NCBI RefSeq assembly: GCF_000502875.1
Contig: NZ_AYWX01000001.1
Location: 927,977-991,976, forward strand
Direction: 5' to 3'
DNA length: 64,000 nt
DNA from: Mesorhizobium sp. L2C084A000
GTDB lineage: Bacteria > Pseudomonadota > Alphaproteobacteria > Rhizobiales > Rhizobiaceae
The position numbers and the translations under genes were made by a program. Shown piece after piece: positions 1 through 7,412 of this stretch (within the stretch, counting starts at the first letter, position 1; each line of letters starts with the position of its first letter). The notes under the pieces were generated by a model. That model worked only from the letters and a program-made list of their open reading frames with translations. It had not been told where the DNA came from and searched no databases.

Positions 1-266
1 TTGGGCTCCCACAAGATCCGTCCGTCGCGGATGATGTAGTGGGAATTACAGGGAAGTTGCCCGCTGCCTATTGACGGCTGTAGTGACGGCCGGCCGCCAC
101 GTTCGGTAAACCGCCATTCCGCAGGTCCGAGAGGTATAGCCACTTTGCAGCCGCAGCCGCAGGCGCACAGGTGCACCGCAACCTGGTATTCATCGGACAC
201 ATACAGGACGCCTTTATCAAGCTCCTTGGGCACGAAATGGACCTTTTGAAGCCGGATATCATTCAT
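1..266 (-). CDS. DUF6527 family protein, N-terminal part (runs off the window)
   Basis: The reading frame opens at an ATG whose first bases overlap the stop of the E1-like gene (ATGAATGA junction) and stays open to base 1, so only about 88 residues are visible. They show the pattern I associate with DUF6527: a cysteine-rich patch (HLCACGCGCK), then PSIGSGQLPCNSHY and a following IIRDGRILW. The Cys/Ser/His cluster in PCNSHY could be a catalytic or metal-binding centre. DUF6527 proteins recur beside bacterial ubiquitin-like and E1-like genes. From memory, and not checked here, a role in processing or removing the ubiquitin-like protein has been proposed. Overlap with the upstream gene implies translational coupling. 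The C-terminus is outside the window. Confidence 0.75.
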   Translation of the reverse strand, partial: MNDIRLQKVHFVPKELDKGVLYVSDEYQVAVHLCACGCGCKVAIPLGPAEWRFTERGGRPSLQPSIGSGQLPCNSHYIIRDGRILWEP

Positions 267-1452
267 GGCGCGTCTCGACGAAAAAGCGTGGCATGGTTGT
301 GTCCATCAAGATGTGGTAGGCTGGATGGTCCTCGACGTAAAAACCCCGGTATTGTTTGTATCGGATTACCGCGATGCAGGCATTCATCGCGTTCAACTCG
401 GATATCTGTATGTTGGTGCGATATTCATCGCCGGGCTGATCAGCGGTCTCGGATAGAGCCTTGGCCCTGATCTCTTCGGCGTCGTCAGGCAGATAGACTG
501 TTGCGCGCAGCATGCCTGCCAGCGCAGACTGCTGGCGGTTCAAACCCAAGCCGACGTCGATGAAGGGAATCTTCAGGCCGATGAGCAGGTCGAAAACTCC
601 GGCGCGGGCCGACCCCTTATCGACGCAGACGAAGGCGAAGGTGACGCCTTGCAACTCCTCAGTTGACGATTGGTCGATGAATTTCCTTTCAAGTTTCAAC
701 CCGCTCCGGAAGTTGCCATAGCGATCTTGATACAGGTCGGCCTTGGCCCGCTTGAAATCGTCTTCCTGAAGCCGGCCGGGAGATCGGTAGGCGTTGTGGA
801 CGTGGAACACGTCGGCGTCGAAACCGCGGATTTCGCGCACATTCGTCTTGACCATGAAGTCAAGCACATAGGCACCGGTCCCACCGAGCCCGATGATTGC
901 GACCACCTCATCTTTGAACCGCGCCGCCAAATCGCCAATCTCCGCGCGGCTAGTTAACGTGTCCTGATAGGTGAAGACACTATCTGCGACCACATCGTGG
1001 TCGACCGCGAACGTGAGGGGTGTCGCTTGCGGGTAGCGGCTCACGGCCGGACCGGACAGCAGAGCTACGTAGTGCTGGATTTTCTCAAAGAAATCCGGGA
1101 AACCGGTTGGCGGTTTGTTCGAGAACGAGCGCTCAACCAACACGTCATCTCTGGTCAGGGCCAAGGTTCTCGGGCCACCGCCCAGGTTCGGGATCGGCCG
1201 CCCGTCGGCCTCATGGGGAACCCCACCGGCGAAGAAGACCTGATGGTCGTCTTGCTGGACCTTTTCAGCGTCGACGAAGACAAGCTTAGTCACAAAAGCG
1301 CCCGTGCACAGCTCCAGTTGCGCGTTGAGGTAGGGAATGTCGCGGACAACCAAATATCCGCTGTCAAACCGGAGCGCGAAGCCCCGGTCGAGCAGCCGTT
1401 TTATGTCGGGATTATGATTCGCTAGTGCGATTAACACGGAACGCCATCCCAT
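259..1452 (-). CDS. E1-like ThiF-family protein of a bacterial ubiquitin-like pathway
   Basis: This is a 397-residue protein with two parts. Residues 1 to about 165 form an N-terminal domain resembling the DUF6791/E2-like regions fused to bacterial E1s (DDHQVFFAGG near 68-77). From about 185 there is an adenylating ThiF/E1 Rossmann domain: GLGGTG at 188-193, an acidic DAD at 212-214, and N220 and R223 in the HNAYR motif. The expected role is ATP-dependent activation of the C-terminus of the adjacent ubiquitin-like protein. I see no cysteine in an obvious E1 thioester position; C49, C276 and C359 are the candidates. A longer frame runs back to 1584, but it would overlap almost the whole ubiquitin-like gene, so I chose the ATG at 1452, which overlaps that gene's end by 41 bases. 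A GTG at 1437 is an alternative. Confidence 0.82.
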   Translation of the reverse strand: MGWRSVLIALANHNPDIKRLLDRGFALRFDSGYLVVRDIPYLNAQLELCTGAFVTKLVFVDAEKVQQDDHQVFFAGGVPHEADGRPIPNLGGGPRTLALTRDDVLVERSFSNKPPTGFPDFFEKIQHYVALLSGPAVSRYPQATPLTFAVDHDVVADSVFTYQDTLTSRAEIGDLAARFKDEVVAIIGLGGTGAYVLDFMVKTNVREIRGFDADVFHVHNAYRSPGRLQEDDFKRAKADLYQDRYGNFRSGLKLERKFIDQSSTEELQGVTFAFVCVDKGSARAGVFDLLIGLKIPFIDVGLGLNRQQSALAGMLRATVYLPDDAEEIRAKALSETADQPGDEYRTNIQISELNAMNACIAVIRYKQYRGFYVEDHPAYHILMDTTMPRFFVETRHE

Positions 1453-1681
1453 CCTTTGCCTTGACGGTGCCTCCGGGGGAGAGGATTCCATCTCGGTCGT
1501 TGTGGCCCCGGGTGTAGGTGACCGAATAAGTCGCGCCCGGATTTTGGGGATAGTCCGGATAAGCATGGGTAACGACCTCGACATAAGTCAGTTCGTCTTT
1601 TTTCGGCACCTCGTGCGGCGTGCCGTTGACCACGATCGTGATCGTCTCGTCGTGGCCCTTGTTATCATCTTCCTGCGCCAT
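1412..1681 (-). CDS. Multiubiquitin-family (ubiquitin-like beta-grasp) protein, single domain
   Basis: This 89-residue acidic protein has the signature of the prokaryotic multiubiquitin family: ITIVVNGTPHEV opening a beta-grasp fold, ELTYVEVVTHAYP, a TYSVTYTRG hairpin and a terminal DGMAFRVNRTSES. Only one domain copy is present, although many relatives carry two or three in tandem. The protein ends in SES rather than Gly-Gly, so conjugation would need an unusual C-terminus or prior trimming. A good ribosome binding site (AAAGGAC) lies just upstream of the ATG. It is followed directly by the overlapping E1-like gene, which is its probable activating enzyme. Confidence 0.85.
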   Translation of the reverse strand: MAQEDDNKGHDETITIVVNGTPHEVPKKDELTYVEVVTHAYPDYPQNPGATYSVTYTRGHNDRDGILSPGGTVKAKDGMAFRVNRTSES

Positions 1682-1697
1682 TGTGCTGTCCTTTCGC

Positions 1698-1937
1698 TTA
1701 GCCGCGCGGCGGATTGGGGTCGTGGCCGTGGCTATCGCTCTGCGCGATCTTGCCGTCCCGGTTGTGAATCTTGAGCTCGGTCGATTGGTTGCGGCTGACG
1801 CCGCGGCCGAAGTCTACCGCCTCTTTCTTGCTGTCGAAGTGACCGGACGACCGCTGGCCTCCGCCCCTCTTCACGTCCCAGCCGCCATCGTGGTTGGGAA
1901 CCACATGATGCGTACCGATGGTCTTGTGTGACGCCAT
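1698..1937 (-). CDS. DUF2188 domain protein
   Basis: This 79-residue basic protein contains HHVVPNHDGGWDVKRGG followed by a KKEAVDFGR helix and a polar tail. That is the usual layout of DUF2188: a short beta-rich segment, then a helix beginning at the point where query and subject 'keys' align. The ATG at 1937 follows an AAAGGA ribosome binding site, so I prefer it to the longer frame starting at 2018. It ends 16 bases before the multiubiquitin gene and is therefore probably the first gene of the downstream minus-strand operon. The molecular function is unknown. Its position suggests an accessory role in the ubiquitin-like pathway. Confidence 0.7.
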   Translation of the reverse strand: MASHKTIGTHHVVPNHDGGWDVKRGGGQRSSGHFDSKKEAVDFGRGVSRNQSTELKIHNRDGKIAQSDSHGHDPNPPRG

Positions 1938-1977
1938 ATCTTGTATCCTTTCGTTGGTTTCGGTATGGGAAGTACGT

Positions 1978-1990
1978 CTACTCCGAACAG
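1978..1990 (+). promoter_or_regulatory. Putative operator, repeat copy 1
   Basis: CTACTCCGAACAG is a 13-base direct repeat of the sequence at 2034-2046, with one mismatch and a 56-base period. It lies between the divergent DUF2188 and XRE genes, which suggests a binding site for the XRE protein. Confidence 0.45.
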
Positions 1991-2011
1991 GTATGCCGTC
2001 TCGCATATCGA

Positions 2012-2040
2012 TTGTCAAGCACTCTCTGTGCTGCTACTCT
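2012..2040 (+). promoter_or_regulatory. Putative sigma-70 promoter of the XRE gene
   Basis: TTGTCA at 2012-2017 and TACTCT at 2035-2040 are separated by 17 bases, which fits a -35/-10 pair for the gene starting at 2072. The -10 overlaps repeat copy 2 (2034-2046), as expected for an autorepressor. Confidence 0.45.
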
Positions 2041-2046
2041 GAACAG
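2034..2046 (+). promoter_or_regulatory. Putative operator, repeat copy 2
   Basis: CTACTCTGAACAG differs by one base from the copy at 1978-1990. It covers the predicted -10 of the XRE gene. Two same-orientation sites 56 bases apart could also allow looping or control of the divergent operon. Confidence 0.45.
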
Positions 2047-2071
2047 AGGAAAACGACAGAAAGAGGCAATC

Positions 2072-2392
2072 GTGACCACGCCGCTCGGCAACAAGATTCG
2101 CGCGCTGCGCAAAGATAAGGGCTACACGCTGGACAGGCTTGCGGAGCTCGCTGACTCCAGCAAGAGCTATATCTGGGAGCTTGAGAACAAGGAGCCGCCA
2201 CGACCGTCCGGCGACAAAATCAGCAAGATCGCTACGGCGCTCGGCGTCACCACCGATTATTTCCTGACCGACGATGTCGAATTGGAGGATGCTGCAGATC
2301 AGGCGTTCTACAGGGAGTACAGAGCGCAGCGGCCGAAGACCAAGGCACGCCTGCGCCAGATGTTCGCGGTCATAAAGGACGATGAGCAGTAA
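2072..2392 (+). CDS. XRE-family helix-turn-helix regulator
   Basis: This 106-residue protein has an XRE/Cro-CI DNA-binding domain at about residues 6-62 (LGNKIRALRKDKGYTLDRLA, then SKSYIWELENKEPPRPS and IATALGVTTDYF). It carries an acidic C-terminal extension ending in RLRQMFAVIKDDEQ. The GTG start at 2072 follows a GAGG ribosome binding site; an upstream in-frame ATG at 1928 would lie before the promoter and is unlikely. The gene is divergent from the DUF2188-multiubiquitin-E1-DUF6527 operon and convergent with the small ORF and Ntn-like gene on its other side, so it sits inside the module. It probably represses itself and the operon. Confidence 0.8.
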   Translation: MTTPLGNKIRALRKDKGYTLDRLAELADSSKSYIWELENKEPPRPSGDKISKIATALGVTTDYFLTDDVELEDAADQAFYREYRAQRPKTKARLRQMFAVIKDDEQ

Positions 2393-2524
2393 GCGGCGCC
2401 CAAACGCTGCGGCAATTGCAATTGCGGCGCTTCTCAACGCGGGGTTTCGCCCCCGATGTTCGGCGGGTCGCCTGAGAGTGCTCGGGCCGCCGTTTCCGAA
2501 ACGATGACCTGTTTCCGGGCGAAC

Positions 2525-2722
2525 TCAGCTTCTGTGGTTGCCAGAACCATGTGATTTAAGCGTGGCCCGTATCTTGGAGGACCCTTTGAAGACGTCGCGA
2601 ATCTCCTTTTGCGTATCCGCGATGCTGCGGGCCAGCTTTTCCGGCAAAGGCTCAGGTGCCAGGCCCTGCCTCTCCTCTTCACGATTGATCAGACGCTTGA
2701 ATGCAGAATTACGCTTCATCAT
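2525..2722 (-). CDS. Small hypothetical protein coupled to the Ntn-like gene
   Basis: This is a 65-residue basic, helical-looking protein (KRLINREEERQGLAPEPLPEKL, then SIADTQKEIRDVF). It starts inside the end of the upstream gene: ATGATGAAGCGTAA contains both its start and the upstream stop, so translation is very probably coupled. I do not recognise a family. The frame may be shifted near its 3' end, because a second frame (2434-2550) continues with a plausible peptide ending NIGGETPR. The last 10-15 residues of this call are therefore uncertain. Confidence 0.5.
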   Translation of the reverse strand: MMKRNSAFKRLINREEERQGLAPEPLPEKLARSIADTQKEIRDVFKGSSKIRATLKSHGSGNHRS

Positions 2723-4025
2723 CGCGGCTCTCTGTCATCATCAGATTTGATCGAACGCGGTGCACGTATCGAAGGTTCAACTCGGGCTCGAAATAATGTT
2801 TCCGCTTCACCCATATGAAGCCGTCGGCCCGCGAAATGACCGCGACATCGATCGGGCCACCAACGGTCTGCATGCCACGCGAGACATGACGTTTCAATGA
2901 CGTCAGGTTAACGAGGGCCTCCGCCATAGAGGCCAGCTCGGACTTTGGCATGAATTCGACCATGTCCTCAATCTCCTTGCGGGATTGTGAACGGATTTCC
3001 TCAAATTCCTCCTCACGCAACCTTTTGTTGAAGGCTGTCTCGGCCTCGCCAGCTTGCCGGATCAGTAGCCGCCGCTCCGCCTCGGGCATATCCAGTTGAG
3101 CAATGATATCTTTCGAGATGCTTGAAATCGTGTTGTTCACGAAGGTCGTTATGTGTCTCTCGATACCCTCATCAAGGCCGTACAGGAACCGTTCCACCAT
3201 TTCCCTCTGCGCAAACGGCAGGACACGCGACCGCTCGCCGTCGCGATCGATGTCGACAAAGTTGGTCCGGGCGTATTTTAACTTTCCGAACACCACGCCG
3301 TCGATTTCGAAGGAGATCAGCGAAGGAAAAAGGTCCCTAGACCCGAACCCGGCGATGACGATGCCCGTTTGCGAGCCCGTCCTGGTCTCGCTCAGAACCG
3401 CGCGCTTGGCCAAAGCGACGACGCGATCGGTAAAACCCCGGTCGTCCGCACGCATAAAGTTCTGTTCAACGATCTCGCGGATTTGAGCTTCACGACCTTT
3501 TGTAATCCTCGGAGCGGAACCGCCGATGAACCTGGCGGGCTTGACGCGCCGGTAGATCTGCTCGAACGTCGCCAGCACGAGATCAACAATTCTGTTGAGT
3601 TCGGTCTCCAGATGCATGCTTTTCTTGAAGTCCTTCAGCAGACGTTCAAGCCTTGTCGTGATGCGCTCGTTGATCTGGCGGATCAACGGCATGAGGATTG
3701 ATTCGACCGCGGCTGTCTGGACCTTCGCTGAGGCATCGTTTCCCCACGCGTTGAGATATGTCAAGAAATCCAGTGCCGCATCTTGCAATCGCGGGAAGGA
3801 CTTGCAGTCGCGTCGATAGTCGCTGATCAGAATCTGTAACGGCGCCTGCATGAACTGCATGCCGTTGTAAATCATGACCCCGATAGGGTCCCGATGGGAC
3901 AAATCGAAGAGCTTTTCGGCGGAATCGTAGGTTTTTTCCTCGACATCACCCGCCGAAATCGTGACAGCGCTATCAGCGGCCAAAGCCACTGCGGATTTAT
4001 TTAGGATGGCGATTTCCGCTGTCAT
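2709..4025 (-). CDS. Proteasome-fold (Ntn-hydrolase-like) protein with a helical insertion
   Basis: This 438-residue protein starts Met-Thr, so removal of Met1 would leave an N-terminal threonine. Counting Thr2 as residue 1, the aspartate of ALAADSAVT falls at 17, the position of the conserved Asp in proteasome beta subunits and HslV. K31 and K38 are candidates for the catalytic lysine. The next strand (PIGVMIYNG, 47-55), a later GIVIAGFGSRD (221-231) with SFEIDGVVFG, and a C-terminal VGGPIDVAVISRADG (388-402) fit the remaining strands of the Ntn fold. Residues about 75-205 and 270-385 look helical and make it much longer than HslV (about 175 residues). It leads the two-gene minus-strand unit beside the ubiquitin-like operon. 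The fold call is my reading of motifs and is not confirmed. Confidence 0.55.
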   Translation of the reverse strand: MTAEIAILNKSAVALAADSAVTISAGDVEEKTYDSAEKLFDLSHRDPIGVMIYNGMQFMQAPLQILISDYRRDCKSFPRLQDAALDFLTYLNAWGNDASAKVQTAAVESILMPLIRQINERITTRLERLLKDFKKSMHLETELNRIVDLVLATFEQIYRRVKPARFIGGSAPRITKGREAQIREIVEQNFMRADDRGFTDRVVALAKRAVLSETRTGSQTGIVIAGFGSRDLFPSLISFEIDGVVFGKLKYARTNFVDIDRDGERSRVLPFAQREMVERFLYGLDEGIERHITTFVNNTISSISKDIIAQLDMPEAERRLLIRQAGEAETAFNKRLREEEFEEIRSQSRKEIEDMVEFMPKSELASMAEALVNLTSLKRHVSRGMQTVGGPIDVAVISRADGFIWVKRKHYFEPELNLRYVHRVRSNLMMTESRDDEA

Positions 4026-4408
4026 GGCGCTACAGCGTCAATTGGCGTCATGTTGAAAAATGCCGAAGCCGGATCGGCTTCAGACTGAAAACGTGCCCCC
4101 ATCAAAAGCCGCCCACTCCCCATAATTCGGCTCGATTCTTTTGTGAGATTACGCGGCTTTGCCGGCAAGGGAAGTGATTACTTCACTATTCTTCAACAAA
4201 ATTGTGGGGCCAAGCTGTGCCAACGAGCCTTAGCGCGACCCTAGAGTAATACAAGGCCCCGGACGGCCGCGTATCGAATTGAACTCGGCGAATGGCAGGT
4301 TTCAGAAACCATGCTGCCGCACTCGAACGACCGAGTTGAGGCGCAAAGCCGCTGGACCTAACACGAAGCGATGACGACCCCGCGCGACCCACGCGTGGTC
4401 GTCCACTT
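4026..4408. other. Intergenic, nothing recognised
   Basis: About 380 bases lie between the Ntn-like gene start and the broken recombinase. They presumably contain the promoter of the Ntn-like gene. I see no convincing gene, RNA or repeat. Confidence 0.4.
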
Positions 4409-5020
4409 TCAGATTTCAGTTCCCTCGGCCAGCGTCGGTGCATCCTCGACGTCGACGCCGAGATACCGGACGGTGTTCTCAATCTTGGTGTGGCCGAGCA
4501 GAATTTGAATTGCTCGGAGATTCCCGGTGGCCTTATAGATGATGGAGGCCTTGGTACGACGAAGCGAGTGGTGCCATAATCCTCACGGCGGAGGCCAACC
4601 GCCGAAACCCATTCATCGACCAAGCGCGCATACTGCCTGGTACTCAAATGGCCAGCATGATCGACCCGACTGGGAAAGGCAAAATCGTCGCCCGTTCCAC
4701 ATCTATGTTCGAGCCATGCGAGTAGGCTTGCTCGCGCGTCTGCCATCAGTTCGAATTGAACTGGCCTCCCAGTCTTCTGCTGCACAACCATGGCCCGGGT
4801 CCGAATCTCAGCGCCACTCACTAGCGCGCCAATCTTGAGCTTCACCAAGTCGCAACCACGCAACTTGCTATCGATCGCAAGGTCGAACAGCGCTCGGTCC
4901 CGTGATCGACCTTCGCGGTCGAGAAAGAACCGGATTTCCCAGATTTGACGAACCTTCAGAGGTCGTTTGACGCCTACTCTCTTGCCTGCATTCCAAGCGG
5001 GACGGCCTTGTCCGGCGAGG
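4409..5020 (-). pseudogene. Tyrosine recombinase (phage-type integrase), frameshifted
   Basis: The middle of the protein is intact (RDRALFDLAIDSKLRGCDLV, QQKTGRPVQFEL, FPSRVDHAGHLSTRQYARLV). Near 4571 the frame shifts: the expected YGTHSLRRTKA is read as YGTTRFVV because one C is missing. The catalytic C-terminal part (HSLRRTKASII, ILLGHTKIENTVRYLGVDVEDA, stop at 4409) lies in another frame. A second break separates the N-terminal MTSPDKAVPLG from WNAGKRVGVKRPLKV. This is a family common in rhizobial mobile DNA, with an R..HxxR..H..Y active site. The gene cannot make an active enzyme as it stands. Confidence 0.85.
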
Positions 5021-5310
5021 TCATACTACGAATGTCCCATATCGTTTCTCCTCAGGCCACTATTGGCCAGGGCACAAAGATTCAGGAGGGCGGCCGAAAG
5101 CGGACAGGCAGTTTTCAAGAACCGCCCTGCGAAAGCAGACGTTTAGGTCGGCCGGTGTGATGTCTGGGTCTGGCCCGAACCCGACGCTCGTCCACGGCGC
5201 AAACGGCCGCGCCTCATTACGGATATTTCGGGCAAGCGACACCTAGAGTCTGGTTTCTACCCACAGCGGACACAAGAACTCGCGACGTTCGGGGAGAGGA
5301 AGCTTGGTTT

Positions 5311-7131
5311 TTAATAATTCTTTAATGCCGCAGGACACGTAGTAAGTTCATTTACCTGCTTTCGTGTAATGTTCGGTGTGTTAATAGTTAACTTTTTCCT
5401 CTGAAGATTTAATACGGATATCTGGCCAGGTTTATTGGTCGATTTCGTTCCAATGTACTTTATATCTACGCCCGCTCTCATGAGTGAAAACGCTACCTTT
5501 TTTAGATCTGCAATGCGCGTATTTGGTCCGCAGATTAAGGCATTTGACAAAGTTTTCGTATGTTCTAGACCGACATAGTCAAGTTTAGTGTACTCGATCG
5601 AATTCTTCTCAAAGGCGTCTATTACTCTCTTTCGATCGGCAGGCTTTTCGTAGTAGGCGACTAGCTTATCACCAGTGTCCGGCCTTGCATCTTCTGGCGG
5701 CGGCTGGGAGGCTTCGGTAGCCGCGTCGCCGTAGGTAACCGTAGAAACAAACGGAGGGTCGTCTCCGACATAGGTGAGCACTACAGTAGGCCTTTCCTTC
5801 TTGATGTGACGTTCCTTGCCTAACGTCCAGGTCAGAACCCACTTGTTGTCCAAAATGGGTATTGCCTCCGTTTTAGGGAGTTTTGAGGTTTGCGCGATGA
5901 TGGCATTCACCTGGCCTTCCACCGACTGCGGGTCAACTTGACTCCACTTTCCTATGTAGTTGTCGGGGTCAATCTCGCTGGTATCGATCCTCGGCTTGCC
6001 CGTTTCATCGTATAGGATCTTCCCCTTAGCATCCCGTGCCCATGTCGTATTTGACAAGCAGTCGACGTCGCGAGCCGAGATACATTGCGCGATTTCATAT
6101 GCGTCATTGGCTTCCGGAGAATACGCCTTCAGCTTTTCAGTTCCTCCTTGGACAAGCACTGCGCCCGCTGACTTCAGGAATCCATCTTTGATCGCTTGCT
6201 CGTCACCACCGGCAGCGGCAACTGCGACACCACCTGCGGCGCCGGCCATGGCAGCCTTCTTAATGATCTCGCCGGCGGTACCGGTCGGCATCTGACCGAT
6301 TGATGAGCCAGTCTGGGAGGTTACTGCAGCCAACAGTCCGGCGCGTAGTGCCATGTCAGCGTTGCCCGTTTGGCGATAGGTCGACCAGGCGGCATATGCG
6401 GCGGCACCGGCGGGCCCGCCGTAAGCGGCTGCCGCTGTGGCGGCAGCGGCACTGATCACCTTGCTCTCTTGGGTTGCTTTAGCGAAGTTCTCTTCGCCGG
6501 ACTTGAGGGGGTCCATGCCGAGCCCCCACATGGCGTCGACAACTTTTCCGTCTTCAAATCGCTTAGCAGCTTTATTTAGGGCTTCGAAATCAGCCTTGGC
6601 TTGATTTTCTACAAAGTGCTTCGTCGCCTCGCCGGCATCAACAGCATCATCAAAGCTGCGCTTTCCCTGCTCACCGACGTCGCGCCACGCCTTGACATAA
6701 GTCGCGGCCACGTCGCCTGCTGCTTTGTGGGTCGTGGTGATAGCATCCTCGCCGGCCTGTTGAACCGTCGCAAAGACGTCTCCATTGGCTTGCTGCAATG
6801 TCCGGACCGTGTCGCCGGCAGCTTTTTGGATGGTCGTCAGCGTGTCGCCTCCGAGCTGCTGGACTGTGCGCGTTGCGTCCTCGCCGAGCTCGTCGACTTT
6901 CTCTTGGATCGACGGAGGCAACGGAACTGGCGAATCCGGAACCAGCGAGCTAGGCTTCGTGGTGCCAGGAATGGGGACCGGGATAACGCAGCCAATTCGC
7001 GGCACGCATCCGCAGGCGCCAAAGACGCAACGTTCGTCGTTACAGTCCGGACAACTAGCAGCCGCTGGCGTTGCGAATAACACCGGCAGGAGAGTGATGA
7101 ACACGATCCAAAAGCGGCAAGCAGACCACAT
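5311..7131 (-). CDS. Large secreted-looking protein, unknown function
   Basis: This is a 606-residue protein with an N-terminal signal peptide (hydrophobic core ending ATPAAAS) followed by a cysteine-rich stretch (CPDCNDERC ... CGC ... GC). Residues about 75-170 are built of roughly 11-residue helical repeats of the type GDxxxTxQxA. A Gly/Ala-rich region follows (about 225-330), resembling the pre-toxin linkers of polymorphic toxins. The last 100 or so residues (YYEKPADRKRVIDAFEKN ... SLMRAGVDIKYIG) are encoded by visibly more AT-rich DNA than the rest. I cannot assign a function. A secreted effector or toxin-like protein is possible, but no immunity gene is evident. Confidence 0.6.
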   Translation of the reverse strand: MWSACRFWIVFITLLPVLFATPAAASCPDCNDERCVFGACGCVPRIGCVIPVPIPGTTKPSSLVPDSPVPLPPSIQEKVDELGEDATRTVQQLGGDTLTTIQKAAGDTVRTLQQANGDVFATVQQAGEDAITTTHKAAGDVAATYVKAWRDVGEQGKRSFDDAVDAGEATKHFVENQAKADFEALNKAAKRFEDGKVVDAMWGLGMDPLKSGEENFAKATQESKVISAAAATAAAAYGGPAGAAAYAAWSTYRQTGNADMALRAGLLAAVTSQTGSSIGQMPTGTAGEIIKKAAMAGAAGGVAVAAAGGDEQAIKDGFLKSAGAVLVQGGTEKLKAYSPEANDAYEIAQCISARDVDCLSNTTWARDAKGKILYDETGKPRIDTSEIDPDNYIGKWSQVDPQSVEGQVNAIIAQTSKLPKTEAIPILDNKWVLTWTLGKERHIKKERPTVVLTYVGDDPPFVSTVTYGDAATEASQPPPEDARPDTGDKLVAYYEKPADRKRVIDAFEKNSIEYTKLDYVGLEHTKTLSNALICGPNTRIADLKKVAFSLMRAGVDIKYIGTKSTNKPGQISVLNLQRKKLTINTPNITRKQVNELTTCPAALKNY

Positions 7132-7412
7132 AAGCGATCTCCCTATTTATCATTTGCGCTTGAGCATACGGTGTTAACGGCTCTGGAAACTCCATAATGT
7201 CCTGAAAGATATCCAAGTGCAATAGAGGCACAATTTTTATCACCTTCGTTGGAGTCGGGATCTCTGTAATTTCCGCGTGGTCCCGAGATACATCCCAGGC
7301 GAATAGAGAGTGGGTAAAAGTGGGGAAGGCGCAGACGCTCGCCCGTTTTATTGTAGATCTCCTGCTAGTGCGCCTAGACGTCCATTTCGCTTGATCTGCG
7401 GTTGGAGGCGTT

